Assembly (NCBI GenBank): GCA_026707045.1
Contig: JAPOXO010000039.1
Location: 1 to 32,017 of the forward strand
Source of the DNA: Gammaproteobacteria bacterium
GTDB lineage: Bacteria; Pseudomonadota; Gammaproteobacteria; Pseudomonadales; Azotimanducaceae
Reading direction: 5' to 3'
DNA: 32,017 bases
The first letter of the stretch is position 1. The number at the start of each line of letters is the position of its first letter. A program made the translations under genes and the position numbers. Shown here in pieces: positions 1 to 8,110 of the stretch. The notes under the pieces are model-generated. The model was not told the DNA's origin, searched no databases, and was given only the letters and a program-made list of their open reading frames with translations.

Positions 1-1
1 C

Positions 2-796
2 TCGTTTGGAAAGGATGGGCCATGGAAGGACTACGCTGCCCCGGACTTGATTGCCGGTGCCCTCGGTGGATCTGTAGCTATAACTGGAGACGTTGACACT
101 CCACCTTTGAAACCGTTTGGAGACCTAAACTTCACTGTATCAGGAGCATACGTAGCAATTGCGGCACTAGCTGGACTACGACATGCAAGAGAGACCGGTC
201 AAGGTCAGACTGTTCGAGTCTCTGTTCACGAGTGCATTGCATCATGCCTAGAGCACGTCTTCATGTTCTATCTCTTTGGCAAGAGTTTTCGCAACGCACG
301 GAATCGTGTGCTAGATCGTCGAGGCAGCCTCCATTGGACTGACTTGTACGAGGTCATGTCGGCCAAGAACGGGCACATCATGGTTACTCCTACTCCTAGT
401 CTTGACAACCAGTTGGTCTGGTTGATTGAAGAAGAGGCATACGAAGATTTGTTGGATCCGAAGTATCAAGACCCTGCGGAACGTGGTAAATGGGCACGTC
501 GAATGATGGATGTTCTGAGATCTTGGGTTGCTACCAAGGATGTTGAGTCATTGTTTTTTGAAGCACAAGAACATCACGCTCCCTATGGTTGGGTTCAAAA
601 TATCCCGCAAGTAGCCAAGAACCCCCAATTGGAAGCTCGCGATTGGTGGTCGACTACCCGAATTGATGGACTAGAGATAAGAACGACTGGATCACCCTAT
701 AGGTTGAGTGAGTCGCCGGCAAGCCCTAGGAATGTTGAGGAAATTCGCGTGTCCGAGAATAACATTGTGGAGCTCTGTGGTTGGGGGGAGTACTGA
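2..796 (+). CDS. CaiB/BaiF (type III) CoA-transferase, 5' end missing, probable non-catalytic partner
   Basis: The frame is open from base 2, so the protein begins outside the window; 264 residues are visible. Before the first possible internal start (TTG at 47) the frame reads SFGKDGPWKDYAAPD, a typical family III segment, so 47 is not the real start. Family III enzymes move CoA between carboxylic acids in the cytoplasm, using an aspartate just before an AG or SG motif. Here the aligned stretch is NFTVSG, with Phe (codon at 131-133) where the next gene has Asp. The remaining fold signals are normal (GQGQTVRVSVHE, C-terminal SPYRLSESPAS). The stop overlaps the next start as ATGA, so the two proteins are probably made together and may form a heteromer in which this subunit is inactive. 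The family is certain; the substrate is unknown. Confidence 0.88.
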   Translation, partial: SFGKDGPWKDYAAPDLIAGALGGSVAITGDVDTPPLKPFGDLNFTVSGAYVAIAALAGLRHARETGQGQTVRVSVHECIASCLEHVFMFYLFGKSFRNARNRVLDRRGSLHWTDLYEVMSAKNGHIMVTPTPSLDNQLVWLIEEEAYEDLLDPKYQDPAERGKWARRMMDVLRSWVATKDVESLFFEAQEHHAPYGWVQNIPQVAKNPQLEARDWWSTTRIDGLEIRTTGSPYRLSESPASPRNVEEIRVSENNIVELCGWGEY

Positions 797-2004
797 TGAG
801 GCCGCTAGAAGGCATTAGGGTTCTTGACTTCACGCATGTGCTTGCTGGTCCCTTTTGCACGAGACTATTGGCCGACATGGGAGCGGACGTTATTAAGGTG
901 AACTCAGCGTCTCGCGTGCAAATCAATGCTCCCGCTGGACCGTACTTCACTATGTGGAATCGAAATAAACGCACAGTGTCACTCGACATGAATCATGAAA
1001 AGGCACGTGAAATCGCTGGTCAGCTTGCAGAGTTGGCGGACGTTGTAATTGACAATTTTTCGATGGGAGTACTGGATAGGTGGGGCATCGGATTTGACAC
1101 CGTATGCCAAGTCAACGAACAAGTGATCTACGTTCAAATGTCCGGAATGGGGAGCGGCGGTCCGTGGTCCAATTTTGTTACCTATGCTCCAACGATCCAC
1201 GCACTAGCAGGATTGACCTACACAACGGGAATGCCAGGTCGCGAAAATATAGGACTTGGTTATTCGTACAACGATCATCAAGCCGGACTCCATGCCGCAG
1301 TCTCCGTGCTAAGTGCAATCGAAGCGCGGAGGCATTCAGGAAAAGGTCAAAGAATTGACATTTCTCAATTTGAAGTTGCGGTCAATTTGTTGGGCCCAAC
1401 ATTCATGCACTTCTTTCGCAATGGCCAAGCTACCGAACCAGCCGGAAACGATCTCCAATACGATAGGATCGCCCCACACGGTTGCTATCGCTGCAGAGAT
1501 TCAGAAATCGATGGGAAAAGCAAAGAAGAATGGATTGCGATTGCTTGCTTCGACGACGCCCAATGGAGTTCGTTATGTAGAGTCATGGAGAATCCAGACT
1601 GGTCAGCAGGCCCGAAGCTCGCGGGAACTGAAATGCGCTATGCGAATAGACAGTTCCTCGACGAACAGATTTCGAACTGGACGCTTCGATGTGACTCGAG
1701 AACTCTGATGGACTCCCTTCAGCAGGCAGGAGTACCTGCCGGAGTCGTTCAGGACGGTAGGAACTTGATGGAAAACGATCCTCAATTGAATGAAGTTAGA
1801 TTCATCCGCAAAATCGACGAACAACATCCCAGAATGGAGGAAACCTTTGCAGACAAGCTGCCAATCGAATTTGAAGCTACTCCCTGTGAGCAATACAGGC
1901 GTGCCCGCATACTGGGCGAAGATAACGAATCCGTACTTTCAGACTGGCTCGGACTTGATTCGGAGCGCGTGGCGCAAGGTGAAGACGAAGGCTACTTGCG
2001 TTGA
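796..2004 (+). CDS. CaiB/BaiF (type III) CoA-transferase, catalytic-type subunit
   Basis: A 402-residue protein of normal family length. The ATG at 796 is chosen over the in-frame TTG at 781: it overlaps the previous TGA (ATGA), has a GGGGGGAG ribosome-binding site just upstream, and gives the family-typical N-terminus MRPLEGIRVLDFTHVLAGPF. The family landmarks appear in order: LLADMGADVIKV (about 25-35), the NRNKRTVSLD segment (55-64), VQMSGMGSGGPW (113-124) and the catalytic-type Asp160 in YNDHQAG. The expected reaction is CoA transfer to an organic acid through an aspartyl-CoA thioester. Tandem family III genes are known for two-subunit enzymes such as benzylsuccinate and succinyl-CoA:malate CoA-transferases, which makes a heteromer with the upstream product plausible. 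The sequence does not tell the acid substrate. Confidence 0.92.
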   Translation: MRPLEGIRVLDFTHVLAGPFCTRLLADMGADVIKVNSASRVQINAPAGPYFTMWNRNKRTVSLDMNHEKAREIAGQLAELADVVIDNFSMGVLDRWGIGFDTVCQVNEQVIYVQMSGMGSGGPWSNFVTYAPTIHALAGLTYTTGMPGRENIGLGYSYNDHQAGLHAAVSVLSAIEARRHSGKGQRIDISQFEVAVNLLGPTFMHFFRNGQATEPAGNDLQYDRIAPHGCYRCRDSEIDGKSKEEWIAIACFDDAQWSSLCRVMENPDWSAGPKLAGTEMRYANRQFLDEQISNWTLRCDSRTLMDSLQQAGVPAGVVQDGRNLMENDPQLNEVRFIRKIDEQHPRMEETFADKLPIEFEATPCEQYRRARILGEDNESVLSDWLGLDSERVAQGEDEGYLR

Positions 2005-2068
2005 TTACTCAAAGAATGAGTGCTTCCAACACAGTAATCGCAGTCAAGTGGACCTTCAGAGAGGAATT

Positions 2069-3322
2069 ATGAGCTCAGAAACCAAAGATTTTCGTCCTAA
2101 CCGACGGCTGAACGTGTGTCTGCTGTGTTTGTTCTTGATTGGAGTTGGATGTTCCAAACAAACTGAACAGCCACCAGATTTCTCCGCCGAGAGATTCGCA
2201 CGCGAAACACTGTTACTCGATTCTCATATTGACACACCTTTTGCTATTTCGCGTGGATTTGCAGATGTAATTTCTGGTGATTCAACACTCGAGTTTGACT
2301 ATCCACGAGCAGTAGAGGGCGGTTTGGATGTCGCATTCATGTCGATTTATGTTCCTGCCGCCAAGGAAGAGGACGGTACTGCAACTGACTTTGCAGACGA
2401 ACTGATTGATTACGTTGAGAGTCTCGCTAAGGACGCGCCGAGCAAATTCGCGTTAGCAACTTGCACGCAAGACATAGAAGCGATCAAGAAGCAAGGGAAG
2501 ATTGCATTACCCATGGGAATGGAGAACGGCGCTCCAATCGCCGGGGAGCTTGAAAAGCTTGACTACTTCTACAAACGCGGTATTCGATACCTCACACTTG
2601 TACATTCCAAGCACAATCACTTAGCAGATTCCTCCTACGATGAAGGCGGAAAATGGGACGGCCTGTCGCCTTTCGGTCGCGACATTGTTAAAGCCATGAA
2701 CGACATCGGAATGGTCATTGACATTTCACATCTAACAGACGACGCTGCGTGGGACGTGCTGGAAATGAGTCAAGTTTCGGTTGCTGCTACTCACTCCTCA
2801 TTGCGACACTTTGTACCTGGGTTTCATCGCAACATTCCTGACGAGTTAGTGATTGCCGTCGGCGAGGCGGGTGGCGTCGTCATGATCAATTTTGGTAGTG
2901 GATTTGTGAGTGCGCCCGCGAGGAGCTGGTCGGATAAACGCAAAGCAGGCATTGCAGCGCTTCGGCTCGAATATCCAAATGACGACTCCAAGGTTTCAGA
3001 CTTCATTCGAACGTATGAAGAGCAGAATCAGTATCCTTTTGCATCGGTATCGACTGTAGTTGATCACATAGATCGCGTAGTGCAATTAACAAGCATTGAC
3101 AATGTGGGGTTTGGATCAGATTACGAAGGCGTGGGTCCTACTATGCCACGAGATCTCAAAGACGTATCTAAATTTCCACTAATTGTTCAGGAACTTTGGG
3201 ATCGAGGTTATACGCGCGAAGATATGAAGAAGATTCTTGGTGAAAACTATATGCGTGTATGGGCTGAGAATGAACAATATGCTCGGGCAATGGGTAATCC
3301 CATTGAATGTACGCACGAATAG
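2069..3322 (+). CDS. Membrane dipeptidase (peptidase family M19), probable lipoprotein
   Basis: A 417-residue zinc dipeptidase of the renal dipeptidase family. The start is the ATG at 2069, behind GAGGAA; the frame is open back to 1790 but those residues overlap the CoA-transferase gene. The N-terminus has Arg residues, a hydrophobic stretch and a loose lipobox ending at Cys28 (LIGVGC), so it is probably exported and lipid-anchored. Metal-binding landmarks are present: H53-x-D55 in DSHIDTP, Glu152 in MGMENG, and the two His of DISHLT and ATHSS. VGFGSDYEGVG near the C-terminus matches the usual GSDFDG segment. Relatives cleave dipeptides, including some with a D-residue, and some act on beta-lactams or other amides. 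It lies 64 bases after the CoA-transferase pair on the same strand and may share its transcript. It converges on the next gene with only six bases between them. Confidence 0.9.
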   Translation: MSSETKDFRPNRRLNVCLLCLFLIGVGCSKQTEQPPDFSAERFARETLLLDSHIDTPFAISRGFADVISGDSTLEFDYPRAVEGGLDVAFMSIYVPAAKEEDGTATDFADELIDYVESLAKDAPSKFALATCTQDIEAIKKQGKIALPMGMENGAPIAGELEKLDYFYKRGIRYLTLVHSKHNHLADSSYDEGGKWDGLSPFGRDIVKAMNDIGMVIDISHLTDDAAWDVLEMSQVSVAATHSSLRHFVPGFHRNIPDELVIAVGEAGGVVMINFGSGFVSAPARSWSDKRKAGIAALRLEYPNDDSKVSDFIRTYEEQNQYPFASVSTVVDHIDRVVQLTSIDNVGFGSDYEGVGPTMPRDLKDVSKFPLIVQELWDRGYTREDMKKILGENYMRVWAENEQYARAMGNPIECTHE

Positions 3323-3328
3323 CTGGGA

Positions 3329-4459
3329 CTAGCTGAAAAGTCCGGTTTCCCTCACTTTTTCTGCAAATCTCTCACCAATTCGAATATAGCCAGCCGGATT
3401 CGGATGTAGGTCGTCAGGCAGATCGTCTGCATCGGAAGATCCAAACAATTCCAGACCGTTCATATAGTACAGATTGAGGTCTCCCTGATTCTTGCGGACG
3501 TCAACGACTTCCTCTATGAGTGTTCGGATTCTCTCGAGAGTGAGACAGCCTTGTCTCAGGGCATCGAATCCTTCAACAGTTATGAATTTTCCATCTTCAT
3601 TTGGTATAGTGGGTCCAGATTGCGTTTCCGCACTTGGACAATAGATTGGAGAGCAAAGAACTAACGGAGTTGTCCTGTGTCGTTCGCGAATCGTATCGAG
3701 GAATCCATTAAGAAGTGGGACAAACACTCGCTCTCTGAGCGAGTCCATGTTTACGATGTTTATTCCCACCTTCAGACTGATTAGCTCTGCATCTAAGTCT
3801 CGAATTGATCTAGCAACGAACGGATCGAGATGGCATTGACCTCCAAATCCCATATTGATCAGCGAGAAATGCAGTCGTCGAGCGGCGACAGCTGGCCAAG
3901 TCTCTGCAGGCATTTGAGCTTCCATGCAGTGGCTAATCGAGCTTCCATAGTGCACCCACCTTGGGCGAGAGTCGGAGTACCGTGCTAGGGAAGCCTTGTT
4001 ATCGACGTGCAAGCTGCGCAATTCGACGAAAGCATTGTGCGGAAGCCACACCTGTAGATTTTTGAGTTCAGAACCCAATTCTTGGAACCAGACGACTTCG
4101 CTGTTTCCGCGCTCGACTCTGTAGCCCTCCTTTGTGGAAGAATCCAAGACAATGCTATTTCCACGTGTGACCTCAACTTCGAGCAAATGATCTTCGTACT
4201 CGAGATTAACACTTGCTTTTGATTGGCCGGTCATTCGAGTTACAAGGAGATCAATTCCAACACTCTCCGATTCGGTCTGAAATTGCAATCGCACACCAGA
4301 GGGCATTCGAGACATCACTCGAAGACCGTCAGGAACTTGAGATTGAGTCCAATGCGGTAAACGGTGAGGTCGGATACCAGTCTCCGTGTGTTCAAGATGC
4401 AGTGCACCGACACACTTAACCGGATTTGGAATTAAGGCACGAAGAGGTAGTTGGGACAA
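3329..4459 (-). CDS. SGNH/GDSL-family hydrolase with N-terminal beta domain
   Basis: A 376-residue esterase-type protein. Residues about 10-150 form an all-beta-looking N-terminal domain. The SGNH hydrolase domain follows: block I YGSSIS (about 171-176, nucleophile probably Ser174), block II Gly in INMGFGGQ (about 201-208), block III GIN (about 232-234) and the C-terminal Asp/His pair in DDLHPNPAGY. The arrangement resembles SsfX3-like GDSL acyltransferases or esterases with an accessory N-terminal domain. No signal peptide is obvious, so it is probably cytoplasmic. The start is a TTG at 4459 without a clear ribosome-binding site; no ATG is available before residue 49, and family similarity appears to begin near residue 15. 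It lies 64 bases downstream of the Deg protease gene on the same strand. The ester substrate is unknown. Confidence 0.82.
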   Translation of the reverse strand: MSQLPLRALIPNPVKCVGALHLEHTETGIRPHRLPHWTQSQVPDGLRVMSRMPSGVRLQFQTESESVGIDLLVTRMTGQSKASVNLEYEDHLLEVEVTRGNSIVLDSSTKEGYRVERGNSEVVWFQELGSELKNLQVWLPHNAFVELRSLHVDNKASLARYSDSRPRWVHYGSSISHCMEAQMPAETWPAVAARRLHFSLINMGFGGQCHLDPFVARSIRDLDAELISLKVGINIVNMDSLRERVFVPLLNGFLDTIRERHRTTPLVLCSPIYCPSAETQSGPTIPNEDGKFITVEGFDALRQGCLTLERIRTLIEEVVDVRKNQGDLNLYYMNGLELFGSSDADDLPDDLHPNPAGYIRIGERFAEKVRETGLFS

Positions 4460-4523
4460 GATAAATAAGACACTCTGACGGTTCCAGATCCTCGTCTCTT
4501 ACTACAAGCTCTTCAGATGTGGG

Positions 4524-5897
4524 CTAGAACAGAATAGGGTAAGTTCTTCCGTTGCGGAAGACCCGAAGAATTCTTATTTCATCCGCATCCTCACCCTGTA
4601 CGGAGTCATAAAATTCTCTGAGAGACCCAATTCGAACTCGATTGAGGTGAGTGATGATATCGTTCTTGCGTAATCCCTTGTTGTATGCATTACTTGACGC
4701 CTGTATTTCGTCCACGACTACACCCTTTCCTTGAACGTACCTGTAATTTGAGTGAGTGGAGTTTATGTCTGCTAAATCGACGCCGTTCAACTGAGGAATT
4801 TGATCTGATCGATAAATGTCAGACGTATCCGCGATTGCCGCTTCAACATTCCGAGTTGCTCCGTCTCTCACGAACTTTACCTTGACAATTTCCCCGACTC
4901 GTCTCAATCCCAATTGTGCGCGCAACGAGTTGGCGTCGGCTATTTCTACGCCATCGATTGCAACAATTACGTCTTTAACTTGCAATCCGGCTCGATCTGC
5001 TGATGACCCTTCTACTACGTCCGTAACAAAGGCACCGTTCAGGGATTCCAGCCGGTAAATATCCACGTCCTGGGAGCTTACATTCTGGATACTAATTCCC
5101 AGAACGCCTCGACTTACCTGTCCATGTTCGATGAGTTGCTCCAAAACAGAAGCGACCATGCTTGATGGGGTAGCAAATCCAATTCCAATGCTTCCTTCAC
5201 TTCCAATGATTGCAGTATTGATTCCGATCACCTTTCCACTGAGGTCAACAAGAGGGCCACCGGAATTTCCTGGGTTGATTGACGCATCCGTTTGAATGAA
5301 GTTCTCAAAATTCCTGCTGTCAAGACCTGTACGGCCAAGTGCACTCACTATTCCGGAAGTAACTGTTTGACCAAACCCAAAGGGATTACCTATTGCGACC
5401 ACGAAATCTCCGACGCGCAATTCATCTGAGTTTCCAAGATCCAGTTCTTGAAGGTCGCTTGCATCGATCCTAAGAAGAGCCACGTCGGTTTCAGGGTCGC
5501 TGCCTACAACCGCGGCCTCAAATTCTCGACGGTCCAGAAGTGTTACAACAATTTTCTCGGCTTCATCGATTACGTGGTGATTGGTTACAACGTAACCGTT
5601 TTCTGCATCCACAATCAATCCAGATCCCGCACTCGTCCCCCGTCGATTTTCCAGGGGAGGAAATACGCCCCAATATTGTGTTGCTCTCACTTGCCTGACT
5701 TTGGTGACGCTGATATTGACAACTGCGGGAGTTACGTTTTCAAGCATGGGTGCCAAGGACGCAACACCAGTTGGAGGAACGTCATGACTATAGCTGGAGC
5801 TACTAAAAACTACGAGCAATACCGTTATGAATAATCGCGAAATGCTGCCTAGCACTCTGACCTCCAAATTTTTCTCTCTACACATTTGGTGAGACAC
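4524..5897 (-). CDS. Periplasmic Deg/HtrA-type serine protease with two PDZ domains
   Basis: A 457-residue trypsin-like protease of the DegP/DegQ group. A hydrophobic signal segment (about 20-36, SRLFITVLLVVFSSSS) predicts export. The catalytic triad is complete: His108 in VVTNHHVID, Asp138 in ETDVALLRID and Ser212 in INPGNSGGPL. Two PDZ domains follow, about 264-355 (GVLGISIQNV onward) and 370-457. Such proteins remove or hold misfolded envelope proteins. The GTG at 5897 is favoured over the ATG at 5885 because GAGAG lies about seven bases upstream. It has the length of the two-PDZ soluble enzymes rather than single-PDZ DegS. A 16-base near-palindrome lies about 20 bases upstream (5917-5932). 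Whether it is degP or degQ cannot be decided from sequence alone. Confidence 0.93.
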   Translation of the reverse strand: MSHQMCREKNLEVRVLGSISRLFITVLLVVFSSSSYSHDVPPTGVASLAPMLENVTPAVVNISVTKVRQVRATQYWGVFPPLENRRGTSAGSGLIVDAENGYVVTNHHVIDEAEKIVVTLLDRREFEAAVVGSDPETDVALLRIDASDLQELDLGNSDELRVGDFVVAIGNPFGFGQTVTSGIVSALGRTGLDSRNFENFIQTDASINPGNSGGPLVDLSGKVIGINTAIIGSEGSIGIGFATPSSMVASVLEQLIEHGQVSRGVLGISIQNVSSQDVDIYRLESLNGAFVTDVVEGSSADRAGLQVKDVIVAIDGVEIADANSLRAQLGLRRVGEIVKVKFVRDGATRNVEAAIADTSDIYRSDQIPQLNGVDLADINSTHSNYRYVQGKGVVVDEIQASSNAYNKGLRKNDIITHLNRVRIGSLREFYDSVQGEDADEIRILRVFRNGRTYPILF

Positions 5898-5916
5898 GTC
5901 GATCTCTCAATGCCTG

Positions 5917-5932
5917 GAATTCGGTCGAATTC
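5917..5932. promoter_or_regulatory. Near-perfect palindrome upstream of the Deg protease gene
   Basis: GAATTCG and CGAATTC face each other around a two-base centre, giving an inverted repeat 20-35 bases before the GTG start of the Deg gene. A dyad in that position could bind a dimeric regulator. No clear -10/-35 pair was found beside it, so the operator role is only inferred. Confidence 0.3.
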
Positions 5933-5985
5933 TATTGACTAACTCTTGACTACATAGATAGTTGCTAAAGCCAAAAGTTCAAGAG

Positions 5986-7161
5986 CTAGTTACTTATGTC
6001 GATGTTTTCGTATGCATATATGTTACGCACAATATCATGAACCGCCCACTTTGCGCCCACATCACGAAGCCAAGAAAAGGGAGGACCCAAGTGATATACA
6101 TAACCAAGTCGCGCAGATCGTCGCTGAATAGACTTTGTACGGGAAAGCCTAGCGGTTTCGTAGTTTCTTAATGCTTTCGGAATGTTGTCTAATAGATTGT
6201 GAACGCAACCCGCAAGTGTGAAAGAGTCTTCGATCGCCAGTGCTGCTCCTTGCGCTAAGAACGGAAGAACACAATGGCCTGCGTCTCCAACCAGCGAGCA
6301 TCGTCCGTCGCTCCACCTGCCGCTTGTCTTGTCATGGCGATATAGTCCCCATCTGAACAATCGAGATTCGTCGATTTGGTCAACCAGTTCGAATACTTTC
6401 GTATGCCAACCACTTAAACAATTCTGAAGGTCTGAGACTGTTCCTTCCTGGCGCCAAGACTCGCGCAATAGACTGTTCGACTTTGTAATGAACACGCAGT
6501 TGATTGTGCCTTGGCAGTCGACAGGGTAGGTAACAACATGAGCCCGGTGTCCACACCACAGAGTGGTTTGGGACAACGCTTCGCTGTTTGAATCTAGATT
6601 GATTGTAGTTCTCCAAGCATGCCAGGTAGAAAATGGAGGGTCGGGGATTAGACCCATTTTCTTGCGTATGGTGGAACGAGCACCGTCGGCACCTACGACT
6701 AAAATTCCTTCGTACTCTCCTCTATTGCTTAACACTGATGCAGAGGTCGGCAATTGCTCAAATGTCTCTATACTTTCATTGGGCCGGAGTTCGATGCAGT
6801 CACATGAGCGAGCCCGAATCAGCAGTATTTGAACTAACTCCGATCGCAAGATCTGCAAGTAAGGAGAGTCGCAGTATCGGTCGACAATTTGACCTAACGG
6901 AATGTACGAGGTCACGCGACCGGTTCGCCAATGTCGAGTGACTAGCTTCGTTGAGACTCGGCCCATATCCAACAGTGCCTTCTTGAGTCCGGCGCGAAAC
7001 AGCAATCTTGTTGCGTTTGGGGACAGTTGAATTCCCGTTCCCGTTGTGTCTTCAAATTGGTTTCGTTCGAAAACTGTACAAGGTATGCTTTTATCGCTCA
7101 GAGCAATTGCCGTGCACAATCCAGCGATACCACCGCCGACAATCAATACAGGTGACGACAT
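5986..7161 (-). CDS. FAD-dependent class A monooxygenase (salicylate/hydroxybenzoate hydroxylase-like)
   Basis: A 391-residue single-component flavoprotein hydroxylase. The three FAD/NAD(P)H fingerprints are present: GxGxxG in VLIVGGGIAGL (residues 5-15), the DG motif in VVGADGARSTIRKKMG in the middle, and the GD motif in CSLVGDAGHCVLPFLAQG towards the C-terminus. The family uses NAD(P)H and O2 to hydroxylate aromatic or other activated rings in the cytoplasm. The ATG at 7161 is chosen over a longer frame because it follows the stop of the upstream gene by one base (TGAAATG) and places the Rossmann motif at the very N-terminus as usual. Translational coupling to the dioxygenase gene suggests both act on the same compound. 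The substrate is not readable from sequence. Confidence 0.9.
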   Translation of the reverse strand: MSSPVLIVGGGIAGLCTAIALSDKSIPCTVFERNQFEDTTGTGIQLSPNATRLLFRAGLKKALLDMGRVSTKLVTRHWRTGRVTSYIPLGQIVDRYCDSPYLQILRSELVQILLIRARSCDCIELRPNESIETFEQLPTSASVLSNRGEYEGILVVGADGARSTIRKKMGLIPDPPFSTWHAWRTTINLDSNSEALSQTTLWCGHRAHVVTYPVDCQGTINCVFITKSNSLLRESWRQEGTVSDLQNCLSGWHTKVFELVDQIDESRLFRWGLYRHDKTSGRWSDGRCSLVGDAGHCVLPFLAQGAALAIEDSFTLAGCVHNLLDNIPKALRNYETARLSRTKSIQRRSARLGYVYHLGPPFSWLRDVGAKWAVHDIVRNIYAYENIDISN

Positions 7162-7162
7162 T

Positions 7163-7960
7163 TCAATCGGGCTTGTTGAGAATTGCCTTTGGATCACCCG
7201 CGTCTATGTGTCCGACCCCACCCAAGCTTGTGCTCAATCCGATGATTCTTTGAAGTTCATCAGAAAAAGTGCGCAGTTTTGATCTAGAGTGCGCCAGCAT
7301 GAGATTTTCTTGTTGACGTTGCGAGCCAGCGCAGTAGTTGATCGTAAGCCCCCAGCGTCTCTCAGTCGATTGGTTGGCTCCTCCTCCGTGGTAGCAAGTT
7401 CCAACAATGAAACAAATACTTCCCTCTGGCATCTCCGCTGCTATGGTCGCGGGTGGTTTTGCTGGTTCATCAGAGGCGTTTCCAACTATCTTTGGGTAGT
7501 GGTCAAATTTGTGACTTCCCGCAACAAGTCGCGTTGCACCATTCTCATCCGTGAAGTCAGAGAGCGCCCACATTGTGTTACACACAAGATTTTTATGTGG
7601 ACGACGCATTCCGTAGAGTTGGTCATCACAGTGAATAGCTTGAGCTGTCTCCCCTGGGTCGATGACGGCTGTTCCCATGGTGGAAAGAAGCATGTCGTTG
7701 CCAAGAACACCACGAACTACGTCGAGGACCAAAGGATGAGTTGCTACACGTTCCCAGACTTCTGCTTTGTTCAAGAGGTCGAAGTAACGAAGCGTGCGAT
7801 AACCGGTAAATTCACTTTGCTTAATGGAAGGAGGTCCGATCGCCTCAAGACGAGAGATTTCGCTACGAATTTCTTCACAGAAATCTCGATCGATGGCGTC
7901 TGTAGCAATGCTATAGCCGCGTTCCTCGATTTCTTGAATATGGCGACTAGAATTCACCAA
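7163..7960 (-). CDS. Phytanoyl-CoA dioxygenase (PhyH) family Fe(II)/2-oxoglutarate oxygenase
   Basis: A 265-residue cytoplasmic oxygenase, typical for bacterial PhyH members. The iron facial triad is visible as His110-x-Asp112 (AIHCDD) and distal His191 (CYHGGGANQS), with Arg201/202 just after as the likely 2-oxoglutarate carboxylate binder. The family motif GATRLVAGSHK lies between them (about 141-151). Members hydroxylate unactivated carbons of many small molecules, coupled to oxidation of 2-oxoglutarate to succinate and CO2. The start is uncertain: TTG at 7960 is directly followed by GTG at 7957, with AAGAGACC upstream. It is the first gene of the minus-strand run reaching 3329 and is translationally coupled to the flavin monooxygenase. 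150 bases without a gene separate it from modC. Confidence 0.9.
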   Translation of the reverse strand: MVNSSRHIQEIEERGYSIATDAIDRDFCEEIRSEISRLEAIGPPSIKQSEFTGYRTLRYFDLLNKAEVWERVATHPLVLDVVRGVLGNDMLLSTMGTAVIDPGETAQAIHCDDQLYGMRRPHKNLVCNTMWALSDFTDENGATRLVAGSHKFDHYPKIVGNASDEPAKPPATIAAEMPEGSICFIVGTCYHGGGANQSTERRWGLTINYCAGSQRQQENLMLAHSRSKLRTFSDELQRIIGLSTSLGGVGHIDAGDPKAILNKPD

Positions 7961-8110
7961 AAGGTCTCTTGGTCAGGGCGGTATTCTGCTGAGATTTACT
8001 CATTTTGCTCATTTCAGACACTCAGATTTTCTTATTTGAAGCTCGCTTTTGCAGACTTGAGTCACGCGAGACATACGCATAGGCAATAAGCCACCTTGAT
8101 CGACTATCGG

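Noticed and set aside
3320..3345. Hairpin-like GGACT/AGTCC between the converging dipeptidase and SGNH hydrolase genes
   Set aside because: Short stem inside coding sequence, no T-run on either strand; not enough for a terminator.
7289..8089. 266-codon plus-strand open frame antisense to the first PhyH gene
   Set aside because: The minus strand encodes a complete dioxygenase with its catalytic residues; the plus-strand translation has no recognisable features.
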